Below, piece by piece: positions 9,301-18,024 of a DNA stretch of 64,000 nt. Positions within the stretch are counted from its first letter, which is position 1. Each line of letters opens with the position of its first letter. The position numbers were made by a program, and so were the translations under genes. The notes beneath the pieces are model-generated. The model saw nothing but the letters and a program-made list of their open reading frames with translations. It was not told the origin of the DNA and made no database searches. Source of the DNA: Tardiphaga sp. P9-11 (GTDB taxonomy: Bacteria > Pseudomonadota > Alphaproteobacteria > Rhizobiales > Xanthobacteraceae); the NCBI RefSeq assembly GCF_008329525.1, contig NZ_NPKQ01000001.1, positions 744,001 to 808,000 of the forward strand, in the 5' to 3' direction.

Positions 9301-10272
9301 ATGGCCGCCAGCAATCGCGATCAGATCGCCCCTGCCATCGCACTGGACATTCCCCTTGCCGATCGTACCGAGGCAGGTCTCGCGTTGCCGGACGGCGTGC
9401 AGCCTTATCGGATCGACTGGCTCAATACGCTCACCATCGCTACCTTTCACGCACTCGCACTGCTCGCGCTGATGCCGATGTTCTTCAACTGGACAGCGGT
9501 GATTGTGGCGGTCATCGCAGCGCGGTTGTTCGGCCTCATCGGCATCAATATCGGTTATCACCGGCTGCTGACGCATCGCGGCTTCAAGTGCCCGAAATGG
9601 CTGGAGCACGCCTTCGTTGTCGTGGCGATCTGCTGTGCCGAGGATACGCCGGCGCGTTGGGTGGCCATTCATCGCCGTCATCACGAGAAGTCCGACGAAC
9701 AACCGGACCCGCACAGTCCGCTCGCCGGCTTCTTCTGGGGCCATGTCGGCTGGCTGCTGGTGAAGAATCCGGATCTCTCCCGCCTTGGCATTTATGAGCG
9801 TTATGCGAAGGACGTTCTGCGCGATCCGTTCTATGTCGCGCTGGAACGCAATCTCTGGCAGTTGAAAATCCTGCTCATCCAGATCAATGCTTTCTTCTTT
9901 GCGGGCCTCGCAGGCAAACTACTGTGGGGTGGCTCATGGTCCGAGGCGGTGCAGTTCGCTCTCAGCATCGTCATCTGGGCGGTCTTCGTGCGAACCGTCT
10001 TCGTCTGGCATCAGACCTGGGCAGTCAATTCGGTGACGCACATCTGGGGCTATCGCAACTACGCGACCGATGAGGATAGTCGTAACAACCTGCTCATTGG
10101 CTACCTCGCCCATGGCGAGGGCTGGCATAACAACCATCATGCCGACCAGCGCTCAGCGCGTCACGGTCATCGCTGGTGGGAGTTTGATACGACCTACCTG
10201 ACTATTCGCCTGCTGGAGAAGCTCGGGCTGGTATCTGACATTGTTCAGCCGCGGCATATGAAAAAAAGCTGA
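9301..10272 (+). CDS. Acyl-CoA/acyl-lipid delta-9-type fatty acid desaturase
   Basis: A 323-residue integral membrane di-iron desaturase. All three histidine boxes are present: HRLLTH, HRRHH and HNNHH near the C-terminal end, with NSVTHIWG before the last box as in stearoyl-CoA-type delta-9 desaturases. Four hydrophobic helices in two pairs flank the boxes. It introduces a cis double bond in membrane fatty acids with O2 and an electron donor that is not encoded here. The start at 9301 follows GGAG at 5-base spacing; earlier in-frame codons would add an unsupported 44-residue extension overlapping the terminator of the preceding gene. Confidence 0.88.
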   Translation: MAASNRDQIAPAIALDIPLADRTEAGLALPDGVQPYRIDWLNTLTIATFHALALLALMPMFFNWTAVIVAVIAARLFGLIGINIGYHRLLTHRGFKCPKWLEHAFVVVAICCAEDTPARWVAIHRRHHEKSDEQPDPHSPLAGFFWGHVGWLLVKNPDLSRLGIYERYAKDVLRDPFYVALERNLWQLKILLIQINAFFFAGLAGKLLWGGSWSEAVQFALSIVIWAVFVRTVFVWHQTWAVNSVTHIWGYRNYATDEDSRNNLLIGYLAHGEGWHNNHHADQRSARHGHRWWEFDTTYLTIRLLEKLGLVSDIVQPRHMKKS

Positions 10273-10338
10273 CGAGAGTTCGCGTTCGGCCATGCCACAC
10301 GAGGTGCAACTTTTCGTCACAATTGGCGTTATGCCACC

Positions 10339-10590
10339 ATGATGACGAAGCCCGATATCTGGTACGTGGCATTTGGCCCGGACAAATCAGTGAGGTCCGA
10401 TACCCGCGTTATTGGCGGCGTCCGCACGACCAGGACCTTCAAGTCCGAAATCGATGCGAAGCTGTTCGCCCGGGAAATCCTGGCCAAGGGCTGGACTGCG
10501 ACGGCCGGCACACTCAACCCGCACCAGCCGAAGCGCACCATTGCCGCATCGCAGATCGACGACTGGGTCGATCCCGGCCAAGCCGGCTAA
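10339..10590 (+). CDS. Small conserved hypothetical protein
   Basis: An 83-residue soluble protein (DIWYVAFGPDKSVRSDTR, RTFKSEIDAKLFAREILAKG, ending in IDDWVDPGQ). The codon usage is typical of neighbouring genes and the amphipathic pattern looks like a genuine small alpha/beta protein. I recall similar short proteins in Bradyrhizobiaceae but no function. Two adjacent ATGs (10339 and 10342) compete as start. It stands alone between the desaturase and a convergent metallo-hydrolase gene. Confidence 0.6.
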   Translation: MMTKPDIWYVAFGPDKSVRSDTRVIGGVRTTRTFKSEIDAKLFAREILAKGWTATAGTLNPHQPKRTIAASQIDDWVDPGQAG

Positions 10591-10678
10591 AGCCTGATCC
10601 GTAAGCGTGGAACCACATCGCCGAGCTCGATCACTCTATCCCCACGGGGCGAGGTGGCAGAGCGCTGCCATGGCGAAA

Positions 10679-11347
10679 TTATGCCTGGCCGGTGAGGAAC
10701 GGATTGGTCATGCGCTCCTGGCCGATGCTGGACCCCGGGCCGTGACCGCAGATGAAGCCGACATCGTCGCCAAGCGGCAGCAGCTTGGTCGTGATCGAAT
10801 TGATCAGCGCCTCGTGGCTGCAACCGGGGAAATCCGTGCGCCCGACCGAGCCTGCGAACAGGACGTCGCCGACATGGGCGAATTTCATCGCCTTGCTGTA
10901 ATACACCACGCTGCCAGGCGAATGACCGGGGCAGTGCAGGATATCGAAGGAGAGGCCGCCGACGCTGACGCTGTCACCTTCGTTGAGCCAGCGGTCCGGC
11001 TTGAAGTTGCGGGTACCGGTCATGCCGTATTTCGCACCGCTGTCCTCGACATGATCGAGCAGGAACTCGTCGGCGATATGCGGACCGATGATCTCGACCT
11101 TCAGCGCCTCACGCAGTTCGTCGGCGCCGCCTACATGATCGATATGGCCGTGGGTCAGCCAGATCTGCTCAACCTTCACATTGGCCTTGGCAATGGCATC
11201 CAGGATCAACGGCACGTCGCCGCCGGGGTCGATCACCACGGCCTGCCGCGTGGCTTCATCCCACAGCAACATGCAGTTCTGCTGAAACAGGGTCACCGGA
11301 ATGATGGTGCCCCCGGCCTGGGCTTTATGTGCGGTTTCATCTGTCAT
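10679..11347 (-). CDS. MBL-fold metallo-hydrolase (glyoxalase II/YcbL-like)
   Basis: A 222-residue cytoplasmic hydrolase of the metallo-beta-lactamase fold. It holds the core motif THGHIDHVGG (H-x-H-x-D-H), a second metal His in LHCPGHSPGSV, the bridging Asp in HVGDVLFAGSVGRTDFPG, and a final His in ICGHGPGS. The order and spacing match small YcbL/glyoxalase II-like enzymes that hydrolyse thioesters such as S-lactoylglutathione or related esters. The start at 11347 is preferred; an in-frame codon at 11419 would add 24 Cys-rich residues of poor quality. Exact substrate unknown. Confidence 0.82.
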   Translation of the reverse strand: MTDETAHKAQAGGTIIPVTLFQQNCMLLWDEATRQAVVIDPGGDVPLILDAIAKANVKVEQIWLTHGHIDHVGGADELREALKVEIIGPHIADEFLLDHVEDSGAKYGMTGTRNFKPDRWLNEGDSVSVGGLSFDILHCPGHSPGSVVYYSKAMKFAHVGDVLFAGSVGRTDFPGCSHEALINSITTKLLPLGDDVGFICGHGPGSSIGQERMTNPFLTGQA

Positions 11348-11415
11348 CGCGCCACAATGCTGATTTTTGCGGGCGAGAAAAGGGGAAAAGCAAAATTTGC
11401 AACATGCTCCCGCCG

Positions 11416-11460
11416 TCATCGCCCGGCCTGGCGCGCAATTGCGCGCTTGGACCGGGCGAC
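11416..11460. repeat. Palindromic REP-like element
   Basis: The arms GTCATCGCCCGG and CCGGGCGAC enclose the inner palindrome GCGCGCAATTGCGCGC. Long self-complementary units beginning GTCATCGCCCGGC are common between genes in Bradyrhizobium and Rhodopseudomonas. Here it lies upstream of the metallo-hydrolase gene. Confidence 0.55.
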
Positions 11461-11510
11461 CCGGTAAACGCCGGTTTCCGTGATGAAAACGTGACGCCTG
11501 CTTCTACTGG

Positions 11511-11530
11511 ATCCCCGCTTTCGCGGGGAT
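11511..11530. repeat. Short palindromic repeat ATCCCCGC-TTTC-GCGGGGAT
   Basis: A perfect 8-bp stem with a TTTC loop lies 16 bases from the VWA gene stop. A diverged copy of the same hairpin occurs at 38592-38610 before the ABC permease genes, which supports a dispersed repeat family. It may also act as a transcription-end stem-loop between the facing regions. Confidence 0.55.
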
Positions 11531-11545
11531 GACAATTGAGATAAA

Positions 11546-12670
11546 TTATTTCTTCAACTGTACCTTCAGCGTCGCCTCCACCTCGCGATCGAAGGACGAT
11601 GCCTTTGCTGGCGCCTTGTCGCGCTGGGTTATGAGATAGGCATCGCGCTTCGCTACCAGCGCGGTCAGTTTGTCGTTCAGCGCCTTGCGATCCTTCATCT
11701 GCTTGCCGAGCTTATCAACGCGTTGCTGCGGCGACAATTTGCGAATGGCCTCCGGCAGCTCATCCTCTTTCACGCTGTCGAGCTTCTGCTTGCCGGCTGA
11801 GACATCGCTGACGAGATCGCCACCGCCGGTGACGGCTTCCGACGATACTTTCGCGCGCTTATTGATGTAGCTCGCCATGTCGGAGGCCGAGGCCGGTGCT
11901 GCGGCCGCAACTTCCGACAGCTGCCGTGTCTGGGTTTCCGTGCGCTTCTGTAGCGCGCGGGGGCCGTAGGGGATCACCGTCTTGTTGATGTCGTTCTGCA
12001 AAATAATGATCTCCTCGTCATACGGCGTCTCGATGATGACCACCTGACCGCCGTCCTGAGGGATCGCAATGAAACGGCCATCACCGCGCTGCGCGACATC
12101 GCGCCAGACCTTCTCGGTATCGCGGGCGCCCCCAGCCAGCACGGCGTTGACGATGATGTCCTTCTGCTTCGCGACATCGAGCGTGGTCATGTATTTCGTG
12201 TCCTGCGCGTAGTCCATATGCGGCGGCGCATCGCCCACCAGGAAGACGACCCGGCGTGCGTCATTGCCCTTGGTCCATTGCAGTTTGTTGACGGCGACAT
12301 CCAGCGCCTCGTTGACGCTTTCCGGCCAGTCGCCGCCGCCCTGCGCGCGCACCTGCAGCAGGTTGGCATAGAGATCCTGGATGTCAGTGGTGAGCTCGAA
12401 GGACCTGGTGACGTATTCGTCGCCGATGTCGCGATAGGCGACGAGGCCCATGCGGATGTCGGCGTCGGGATTGCTGTCGAGGATCGTGGTTGCGATCGAC
12501 CAGATCTTACGCTTGGCGCCCTCGATCAGCCCACTCATGGAACCGGTGGTGTCGAGTACGAAGGCGACCTCGACGGTCGGCTTGGCCTGCGCCGAACCGG
12601 CGAAAATCGCTTGCGGCAAAGTTGCGGCAGCCGCAAGCAGGGCAACGCGACCGAGATGGGCTAAGCTCAT
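11546..12670 (-). CDS. Secreted von Willebrand factor A domain protein
   Basis: A 374-residue periplasmic or secreted protein. The signal peptide ends at GSAQA (about residue 29). The VWA domain follows with the metal-ion-dependent adhesion motif DTTGSMS (Asp40, Thr42, Ser44), then VVFLVGDAPPHMDY and a QRGDGRFIAIPQDGG segment. The C-terminal 130 residues are charged and helical (LSPQQRVDKLGKQMKDRKAL), probably coiled coil. VWA proteins bind ligands or partner proteins through Mg2+; the partner is not apparent here. The start at 12670 is preceded by GGAG and begins the signal peptide; an in-frame codon at 12820 would overlap the divergent mmcB gene. Confidence 0.8.
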   Translation of the reverse strand: MSLAHLGRVALLAAAATLPQAIFAGSAQAKPTVEVAFVLDTTGSMSGLIEGAKRKIWSIATTILDSNPDADIRMGLVAYRDIGDEYVTRSFELTTDIQDLYANLLQVRAQGGGDWPESVNEALDVAVNKLQWTKGNDARRVVFLVGDAPPHMDYAQDTKYMTTLDVAKQKDIIVNAVLAGGARDTEKVWRDVAQRGDGRFIAIPQDGGQVVIIETPYDEEIIILQNDINKTVIPYGPRALQKRTETQTRQLSEVAAAAPASASDMASYINKRAKVSSEAVTGGGDLVSDVSAGKQKLDSVKEDELPEAIRKLSPQQRVDKLGKQMKDRKALNDKLTALVAKRDAYLITQRDKAPAKASSFDREVEATLKVQLKK

Positions 12671-12818
12671 GGGATATCTCCGTAATCCGGGCTGCAGCGA
12701 TGATTTTCGGCGCACGTCGTCGCTTGCGGAAAACTTGCGTCCGGCTTGCGACTCTCGTGCGGCTGACTTGCGGGAGACGTGATGGGCGATCCCGCCGAAA
12801 TCGGCTAAGTTTGTCGCC

Positions 12819-13313
12819 ATGGAATCGAATGCCGTTCACACCCCCGCGCTGATTTTCGATCGTCGCCAGTCGGAGACCGCGCTGGCGATTGCGCGCGGCA
12901 CCATCAGGCTATTGCGATCGCTCGGGTTTTCGTGCGTGAGCGAATTGCCGCTGCCGTCCGGACGGCGTGCGGATTTGGTCGCGCTGAATGAGCGCGGCGA
13001 TATCTGGATCGTCGAGATCAAGTCATCGATCGAGGATTTGCGGGCGGATCAGAAATGGCCGGACTATCGCGCTCATTGCGACCGGCTGTTTTTCGCCTTC
13101 ACGCAGGATCTGCCCTGCGAGATTTTTCCCGGCGACACCGGCCTGATCGTCGCGGATGCCTATGGAGCGCATGTGCATTGCGACGCACCGGAGCATCGCC
13201 TGCCGGCGCCGACGCGCAAGGGCATGATGCTGCGCTTTGCGATGACCGCGGCGCACAGACTGAACAGGCTGCACGACCCTCAAGGTCATGCAGCCCTGCC
13301 GAACGAAATCTAG
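12819..13313 (+). CDS. mmcB: MmcB family DNA repair protein (PD-(D/E)xK nuclease fold)
   Basis: A 164-residue protein matching the MmcB/DUF1052 family. The nuclease-like core is Asp52 (GRRADLVAL), then Glu66-x-Lys68 (WIVEIKSS), followed by a conserved FPGDTGLIVADAYGAHV region. In Caulobacter the family is damage-inducible and linked to mitomycin C survival and the ImuABC mutagenic polymerase set. No SOS (LexA GTTC-N7-GTTC) box was recognised in the 148-base divergent region shared with the VWA gene. All predicted catalytic residues are present. Length is normal for the family. Confidence 0.85.
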   Translation: MESNAVHTPALIFDRRQSETALAIARGTIRLLRSLGFSCVSELPLPSGRRADLVALNERGDIWIVEIKSSIEDLRADQKWPDYRAHCDRLFFAFTQDLPCEIFPGDTGLIVADAYGAHVHCDAPEHRLPAPTRKGMMLRFAMTAAHRLNRLHDPQGHAALPNEI

Positions 13314-13327
13314 CTTTTAGAGAAGGC

Positions 13328-13882
13328 TCAGCGTGGCGCGCGCTTGGCGAGAATGCGCTGCAGCGTACGGCGATGCATGTTCAAACGACGCGCAGTCTCC
13401 GAGACGTTGCGATTGCACATCTCATAGATGCGCTGGATGTGTTCCCAGCGTACGCGGTCGGCCGACATCGGGTTGTTCGGCAATTCGGACTTGTCGTTAT
13501 CGATCGCGAGCAGCGCCGCAACGACGTCATCGGCATCGGCCGGCTTCGATAGATAATCGACGGCGCCCATCTTCACCGCGGTCACGGCTGTGGCGATGTT
13601 GCCATAGCCGGTGAGCACGATGGCGCGCGCATCGGGACGCTGCTGCTTCAATGCCGACACGACGTCGAGGCCGTTGCCATCACCGAGACGAAGATCAACT
13701 ACGGCAAAAGCGGGCGCCGATTTGCTGATCTGGGCGAGACCTTCGGAAACCGAGTCGCAGGACGTGACCGTGAAGCCGCGTGTTTCCATCGCACGCGAAA
13801 GACGCTCCAGAAACGGCTTGTCGTCCTCCACGATCAGGAGCGAGCGGTCGGTCTGTTCAGTCACTTCGGCGAGCGCATTCAC
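13328..13882 (-). CDS. ActR/RegA/PrrA-type redox response regulator
   Basis: A 184-residue two-domain regulator. The receiver domain has the acid pocket SLLIVEDD, predicted phospho-acceptor Asp63 in FAVVDLRLGDGNG, the switch Thr in IVLTGYG and Lys in DYLSKPAD. A short linker and a Fis-type helix-turn-helix (NVSETARRLNMHRRTLQRIL) follow. This is the RegA/ActR/RegR architecture, which controls respiration, nitrogen and carbon fixation genes with a RegB/ActS/RegS kinase. No such kinase gene is adjacent, which is unusual, so it may be a second copy or be partnered elsewhere. Its gene end is 15 bases from the convergent mmcB stop. Confidence 0.88.
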   Translation of the reverse strand: MNALAEVTEQTDRSLLIVEDDKPFLERLSRAMETRGFTVTSCDSVSEGLAQISKSAPAFAVVDLRLGDGNGLDVVSALKQQRPDARAIVLTGYGNIATAVTAVKMGAVDYLSKPADADDVVAALLAIDNDKSELPNNPMSADRVRWEHIQRIYEMCNRNVSETARRLNMHRRTLQRILAKRAPR

Positions 13883-14096
13883 GGTTCACAATCCTCCATG
13901 TTCAATACCCTACCATATGGCGCTGCTGAATGCAGCTGCCAAGGGTGTGAAGTTTTGAATGGCTTGATTGTGAAGTTAATCCAGACGTGTTTTGGCCGGT
14001 AAAACGGGTGGTTAATTCCAATCAGGATGGTACATCAGCGCGGCGTGTTGTCGCAGAGCAGCATGATGGACGAAACGTAATGAAAGCAGATCCGGA

Positions 14097-15335
14097 ATGG
14101 ACGCGACTTCAACCAAGGTGAATGACGAAACATCGGCACGTTACGACGGCTGGCGCATCGTTGGTGTTTGTTTCCTGCTCGCAACATTCGGCTGGGCACT
14201 CGGCTTCTATGGTCAGAGCGTCTATCTTGCGGAACTCCAACGCGTACATGGCTGGCCGGCCTCGACCATCGCTACGGCCACAACCTTCTTCTATCTTGTT
14301 GGCGCATTGCTGGTCGCATTCGTGAGCGAGGCGATGCGTGCACTCGGGCCCCGCAACTGTCTGCTGGCGGGTGTCGGCGTGATGGCGTTTGCTACCATCC
14401 TGCTTGGACAGATCACCTCGCCCTGGCAGCTCTATGCGGTGAATGTGCTGCTCGCATTCGGTTGGGCCGGCACCAGCCTCGGTGCGATCACCAACACGCT
14501 TGGTCTGTGGTTCGACAAGAAGCGCGGCATGGCCATCAGCCTTGCGCTGAATGGTGCGAGCTTCGGCGGCATCGTCGGCGTGCCTCTGATGGTGGCGGCG
14601 AGCAATGCTTTCGGCTTTGGCGGCGCGACCATCGCCGCAGCTGTCGCAATGTTGGTACTGCTCGTCCCGGTGATCATCGTCTTCGTCGGTCATCCACCGC
14701 ATCGCGCAGCATCCGCCGCGCAGGGTGGCGCTGCCGCGACGGCTGCCGCGCCATCCTCGACACGCATTCGCGCGGCGGCGATGCGCGACGTGGCGTTCCT
14801 GACGCTCACCATTGCTTTTGCGTTCGGATTATTTGCGCAGGTCGGCTTCATCGTTCACCTGATCTCGTTTCTCGATCCGGTGGTCGGCCGCGAACGTGCG
14901 GCGGCTGCGGTATCGCTGCTGACATTGATGGCGGTGGTCGGGCGAGTGCTGTTCTCGACTGTAATCGACCGGCTCAACCAGCGACTGGCCTCGGCGCTGT
15001 CGTTTCTCAGTCAGGGCGTCGCGCTCGCGATCGTCATCAATTCGCGCAATGAGGCGCTGTTGTTCTTCGCCTGCGCGCTGTTCGGTTTTTCGGTTGGCAA
15101 TCTCATCACGCTGCCGGCGCTGATCGTACAGCGCGAATTCGATGCGCGGTCGTTCGGCGTGCTGGTCAGCCTGATCACGGCGGCGACGCAGATCACTTAC
15201 GCTTTCGGCCCGGGCATCGTCGGCTGGCTGCGCGATCTTTCGGGCAGTTATGCCGTGCCGTTTTATGTCTGCATGGCGTTGCAGGTGGCCGCGGCCGTGT
15301 TGATCATGGTGCGGGGGAAAAGGGCGAGCATCTAG
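14097..15335 (+). CDS. MFS transporter, monocarboxylate/oxalate-formate-type
   Basis: A 412-residue 12-helix major facilitator protein. It starts with a short tail and GWRIVGVCFLLATFGWALGF, has a loop after TM4 with LWFDKKRGMAISLALNGASFGG (the R-G-x-A-x-G motif of the MCP/OFA branch), a central Ala-rich cytoplasmic loop near residue 205, and a C-terminal half ending in FGPGIVGWLRDLSGSYAVPF. The branch moves organic acids; a specific substrate cannot be assigned. The stop overlaps the facing VOC gene by 4 bases. Confidence 0.78.
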   Translation: MDATSTKVNDETSARYDGWRIVGVCFLLATFGWALGFYGQSVYLAELQRVHGWPASTIATATTFFYLVGALLVAFVSEAMRALGPRNCLLAGVGVMAFATILLGQITSPWQLYAVNVLLAFGWAGTSLGAITNTLGLWFDKKRGMAISLALNGASFGGIVGVPLMVAASNAFGFGGATIAAAVAMLVLLVPVIIVFVGHPPHRAASAAQGGAAATAAAPSSTRIRAAAMRDVAFLTLTIAFAFGLFAQVGFIVHLISFLDPVVGRERAAAAVSLLTLMAVVGRVLFSTVIDRLNQRLASALSFLSQGVALAIVINSRNEALLFFACALFGFSVGNLITLPALIVQREFDARSFGVLVSLITAATQITYAFGPGIVGWLRDLSGSYAVPFYVCMALQVAAAVLIMVRGKRASI

Positions 15336-15829
15336 CTCACCCGCTGTTTCAGCAGGTCCTCAACATCCAGCCGCTTCGTAAACATCGCAATGCCGCCGTT
15401 GCCGTCCCGCGGCCAATCCGCCTCGGGGCGATCCCAATACAGCTCGACGCCATTCTGGTCGGGATCGCGCAGATAGAGCGCCTCACTGACGCCGTGGTCG
15501 CTGGCGCCGTCGAGCTGGATGCCGGCCGAGAGCACGCGGTGCAGGGCATCGGCCAGAGCTGCGCGGGTTGGATACAGGATGGCGGTGTGAAAGAGTCCAG
15601 TAGTGCCGGGCGCCGGCGGCTGGCCGCCTTTGCTCTCCCAGGTATTGAGGCCGATGTGGTGATGGTAATCGCCGGCGGCGATGAACACGGCCTGATCGCC
15701 ATAGCGCGCCTTGACCTGAAAGCCGAGCACATCGCGGTAGAAGCCGAGCGCGCGCTCGAGATCGGCAACCTTCAGATGAACATGCCCGATCCGTGTGCCT
15801 GCAGGGATAGGTCGGGTTTGGTCGGGCAT
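15332..15829 (-). CDS. VOC family protein (extradiol dioxygenase/glyoxalase-like)
   Basis: A 165-residue protein with two beta-alpha-beta-beta-beta modules of the vicinal-oxygen-chelate fold. The first strand carries IGHVHLKVADLERALGFYRD with candidate metal-ligand histidines 16 and 18; the middle holds GDYHHHIGLNTW; the second module ends in YLRDPDQNGVELYWDRP with a candidate metal-binding Glu. Single-domain CatE-like proteins of this kind include catechol 2,3-dioxygenases and lyases. The catalytic class cannot be fixed from sequence. The 3' end overlaps the convergent MFS gene by 4 bases. Confidence 0.75.
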   Translation of the reverse strand: MPDQTRPIPAGTRIGHVHLKVADLERALGFYRDVLGFQVKARYGDQAVFIAAGDYHHHIGLNTWESKGGQPPAPGTTGLFHTAILYPTRAALADALHRVLSAGIQLDGASDHGVSEALYLRDPDQNGVELYWDRPEADWPRDGNGGIAMFTKRLDVEDLLKQRVS

Positions 15830-15879
15830 GGAAAGCTCCTGAATGGGTGACGCTCAGGAAGATTTAGTCACGGCATCGC

Positions 15880-15959
15880 AGGATGGGTAGAGCATCCCAG
15901 CGAAACCCATCGTTTCCGGAAACTGGATAGATGGGTCTCGCTGCGCTTCATCCATCCCC
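15880..15959. repeat. Palindromic intergenic repeat (GGATGGGTAGAGC type)
   Basis: The left arm GGATGGGTAGAGC...CGAAACCCATCG is mirrored by GATGGGTCTCGCTGCGCTTC followed by ATCCATCC. Such mirrored ATGGGT/CGCTGCGCT units are a frequent dispersed repeat in Bradyrhizobiaceae. It lies between two co-directional genes. Confidence 0.55.
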
Positions 15960-15971
15960 AACGGGTGCTGT

Positions 15972-16517
15972 CTATGCAAGCTCGGAGACCAGCCCGTCCG
16001 GGAGGCCGAACTCGTAGGTGTTCAGCGTCATCGAGACCATCGTGTAATAGCCGCACAACCCGATGATCTCGACGAGGCCTTGCGCGCCTAGTGTCTCGTT
16101 AGCTTCGTCATAGAGCGGTTTGGAGAGGCCCTGCGCTTCGTGCAGCGATTTGGCGACATCATAGATCACCCGTGCCTTCTTTTCGCTGAAGGTTGGTGTC
16201 CGCCGGTTCTTGATGTCTTCGATGATTGCGGAGTCGAGGCCGCCATCGAGCGCCATCCTCTTGTGCGCATACCATTCGAAATGCGCGGTCCAGTGCCGGG
16301 CGGTGACGAGGATCGCCAGCTCGGCATGCGCGGGTGTCAGCGTGGTGTCGTAGCGGAGAAAGGCGCCGAGGCGCGCCGCATGCCGCGCCATGTTCGGGCT
16401 GGCGAGCCAGGCCATCATCGGCTCCGGCGGGCGTCCTCGCTTGCTGGCGATCGACTCGTCATAGATCGACTTTTGATCCTCGGACATTTCGCCAGGCGAA
16501 AGCAGCTTGATGCGCAT
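15972..16517 (-). CDS. Carboxymuconolactone decarboxylase/AhpD-like protein
   Basis: A 181-residue all-helical protein of the CMD/AhpD fold (AELAILVTARHWTAHFEWYAH, then LGAQGLVEIIGLCGYYTMVS). The redox C-x-x-C of AhpD peroxidases is absent, replaced by the H-F-E-W-Y-A-H region, so an isomerase/decarboxylase or unassigned role is more likely than peroxidase activity. The start at 16517 has GGAAAC upstream; the in-frame codon at 16583 is less likely. It is divergent from the acyl-CoA dehydrogenase gene, suggesting a link to aromatic or alicyclic acid degradation (inference). Confidence 0.75.
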   Translation of the reverse strand: MRIKLLSPGEMSEDQKSIYDESIASKRGRPPEPMMAWLASPNMARHAARLGAFLRYDTTLTPAHAELAILVTARHWTAHFEWYAHKRMALDGGLDSAIIEDIKNRRTPTFSEKKARVIYDVAKSLHEAQGLSKPLYDEANETLGAQGLVEIIGLCGYYTMVSMTLNTYEFGLPDGLVSELA

Positions 16518-16695
16518 GTTGTTTCCTTGTGTATTTTTGTTCGTTGTGCTTCCGCGATACACCGGAATTCCGGTGCTGGCCACACTCTATGCGCCTCGCA
16601 GCAGGCCATTGAATTCCACGAACTGGCGAGTAAGCTCGCCGGTAACAACAAAGCAGATGCGCCAGCATCCTGCGCCAAAGTGGATGGAAACCCTG

Positions 16696-17880
16696 ATGTC
16701 GGATCTCGAACAATTCCGCAGCGATACCCGCGCCTGGCTCGAGGCCAATTGCCCGCCCGAAATGCGCAAGCCGATGAGCTCGGACGAGGATACTTTCTGG
16801 GGCGGCCGCAATGCGAAATATTCATCGGAGCCGCAGCGTGTCTGGTTCGAGCGGATGCGCGACAAGGGCTGGACCGTGCCGCATTGGCCAAAGGAATATG
16901 GCGGCGGGGGACTCGATGGCGAGCAAACCAAAATCCTGCGGCAGGAAATGGCAGCGATCTCGGCCCGCCTGCCGCTGGTGTCGTTCGGCATTTCCATGCT
17001 CGGGCCGGCGCTGCTGAAATACGGCACCGATGCGCAGAAGCAGGAGCATCTGCCGAAGATCGCTGCGGGTCTGATCCGCTGGTGCCAGGGCTATTCCGAA
17101 CCCAATGCGGGCTCCGATCTGGCTTCGTTGCAGACACGCGCCGAGAGCGACGGCGATGATTATCTCATCACTGGTCAGAAGATCTGGACGTCCTACGCAA
17201 ATTACGCCGACTGGATATTTTGCCTGGTGCGTACCGATGCATCCGGCAAGAAGCATGACGGCATCAGTTTCATCCTGTTCGACATGGCGTCGAAGGGCGT
17301 CTCAACCAAGCCGATCCTGCTGATCTCCGGCAAGTCACCCTTCTGCGAAACCTTCTTCGACAATGTCCGCGTGCCGAAGTCGCATGTACTCGGCACCGTC
17401 GATCGCGGCTGGGATGTCGCGAAATATCTGCTGCAGCACGAACGGGCGATGATCTCCGGCATGGGCGAGCGCGGCGCCGGCCGGCCGCTCGGCCAGATCG
17501 CTGCCGACTCCATCGGCGCCGATGCGCAGGGCCGTCTCGATGACGCGATGCTGCGCGGGCAGATCGCCAGCTTCGAAGTCGATGAAGCGGCACTGGCGTG
17601 CGCAGCAGAGCGCGCGGTCGATCTGGCCAAGGCCGGGCAGGCGCATCCGGCATTTTCGTCGGCAATGAAGTATTACGGCACCGAACTCAACAAGCGTCGC
17701 CACGAAATCCTGATGTCATCAGGTGGCATCGATGCGCTGGAATGGGAAAGTCAGCGCTCGCATGAAGGCGCACGTCCGCGAGCGTGGTTACGCACCAAGG
17801 CGAATTCGATCGAAGGCGGCACCAGCGAGGTGATGTTGGGGATCGTTGCCAAGCGCATTCTGGATTTGCCGGGGGCGTGA
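16696..17880 (+). CDS. Acyl-CoA dehydrogenase, catalytic-type subunit
   Basis: A 394-residue flavoprotein of the acyl-CoA dehydrogenase fold: N-terminal helical domain, beta domain with the FAD/substrate motif WCQGYSEPNAGSDLASLQTR, and C-terminal helical domain. Glu373 in NSIEGGTSEV occupies the catalytic-base position of MCAD-type enzymes. The closest family I recognise is the large subunit of paired dehydrogenases such as PimC (pimeloyl-CoA) and steroid side-chain FadE enzymes. The start at 16696 was chosen on homology; 16684 is possible. A partner dehydrogenase follows after a palindromic repeat, suggesting a heteromeric enzyme. Confidence 0.85.
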   Translation: MSDLEQFRSDTRAWLEANCPPEMRKPMSSDEDTFWGGRNAKYSSEPQRVWFERMRDKGWTVPHWPKEYGGGGLDGEQTKILRQEMAAISARLPLVSFGISMLGPALLKYGTDAQKQEHLPKIAAGLIRWCQGYSEPNAGSDLASLQTRAESDGDDYLITGQKIWTSYANYADWIFCLVRTDASGKKHDGISFILFDMASKGVSTKPILLISGKSPFCETFFDNVRVPKSHVLGTVDRGWDVAKYLLQHERAMISGMGERGAGRPLGQIAADSIGADAQGRLDDAMLRGQIASFEVDEAALACAAERAVDLAKAGQAHPAFSSAMKYYGTELNKRRHEILMSSGGIDALEWESQRSHEGARPRAWLRTKANSIEGGTSEVMLGIVAKRILDLPGA

Positions 17881-17899
17881 CACGCCGGCCGCTCCACCG

Positions 17900-17986
17900 T
17901 CGTTGCGAGCGCAGCGAAGCAATCCAGTTCTTCCTTCCTTCGTTGTTTCTGGATTGCCGCGTCACTTCGTTCCTCGCAATGACGAG
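17900..17986. repeat. Palindromic repeat with CGTTGCGAGCGCAGCGAAGC arm
   Basis: The arms TCGTTGCGAGCGCAGCGAAG...CAATCCAG and CTGGATTGCCGCGTCACTTC...CTCGCAATGACGA form a long imperfect hairpin between the two acyl-CoA dehydrogenase genes. This is one of the most recognisable dispersed intergenic repeats of Bradyrhizobium-like genomes. It may modulate expression between the two genes. Confidence 0.65.
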
Positions 17987-18024
17987 CAACTAGCACCTTA
18001 GCTCTCAAATTTCGGATCACACCC

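Noticed and set aside
10607-11467. Plus-strand open reading of 286 codons over the metallo-hydrolase
   Set aside because: The minus-strand metallo-beta-lactamase motifs are intact; the plus reading is a shadow.
14168-15052. Plus-strand open reading of 294 codons in another frame of the MFS gene
   Set aside because: Arg/Cys-rich shadow of a clear 12-helix transporter.
16140-17159. Plus-strand open reading of 339 codons over the CMD-like and acyl-CoA dehydrogenase genes
   Set aside because: It crosses two real genes on opposite strands and shows no coding pattern of its own.
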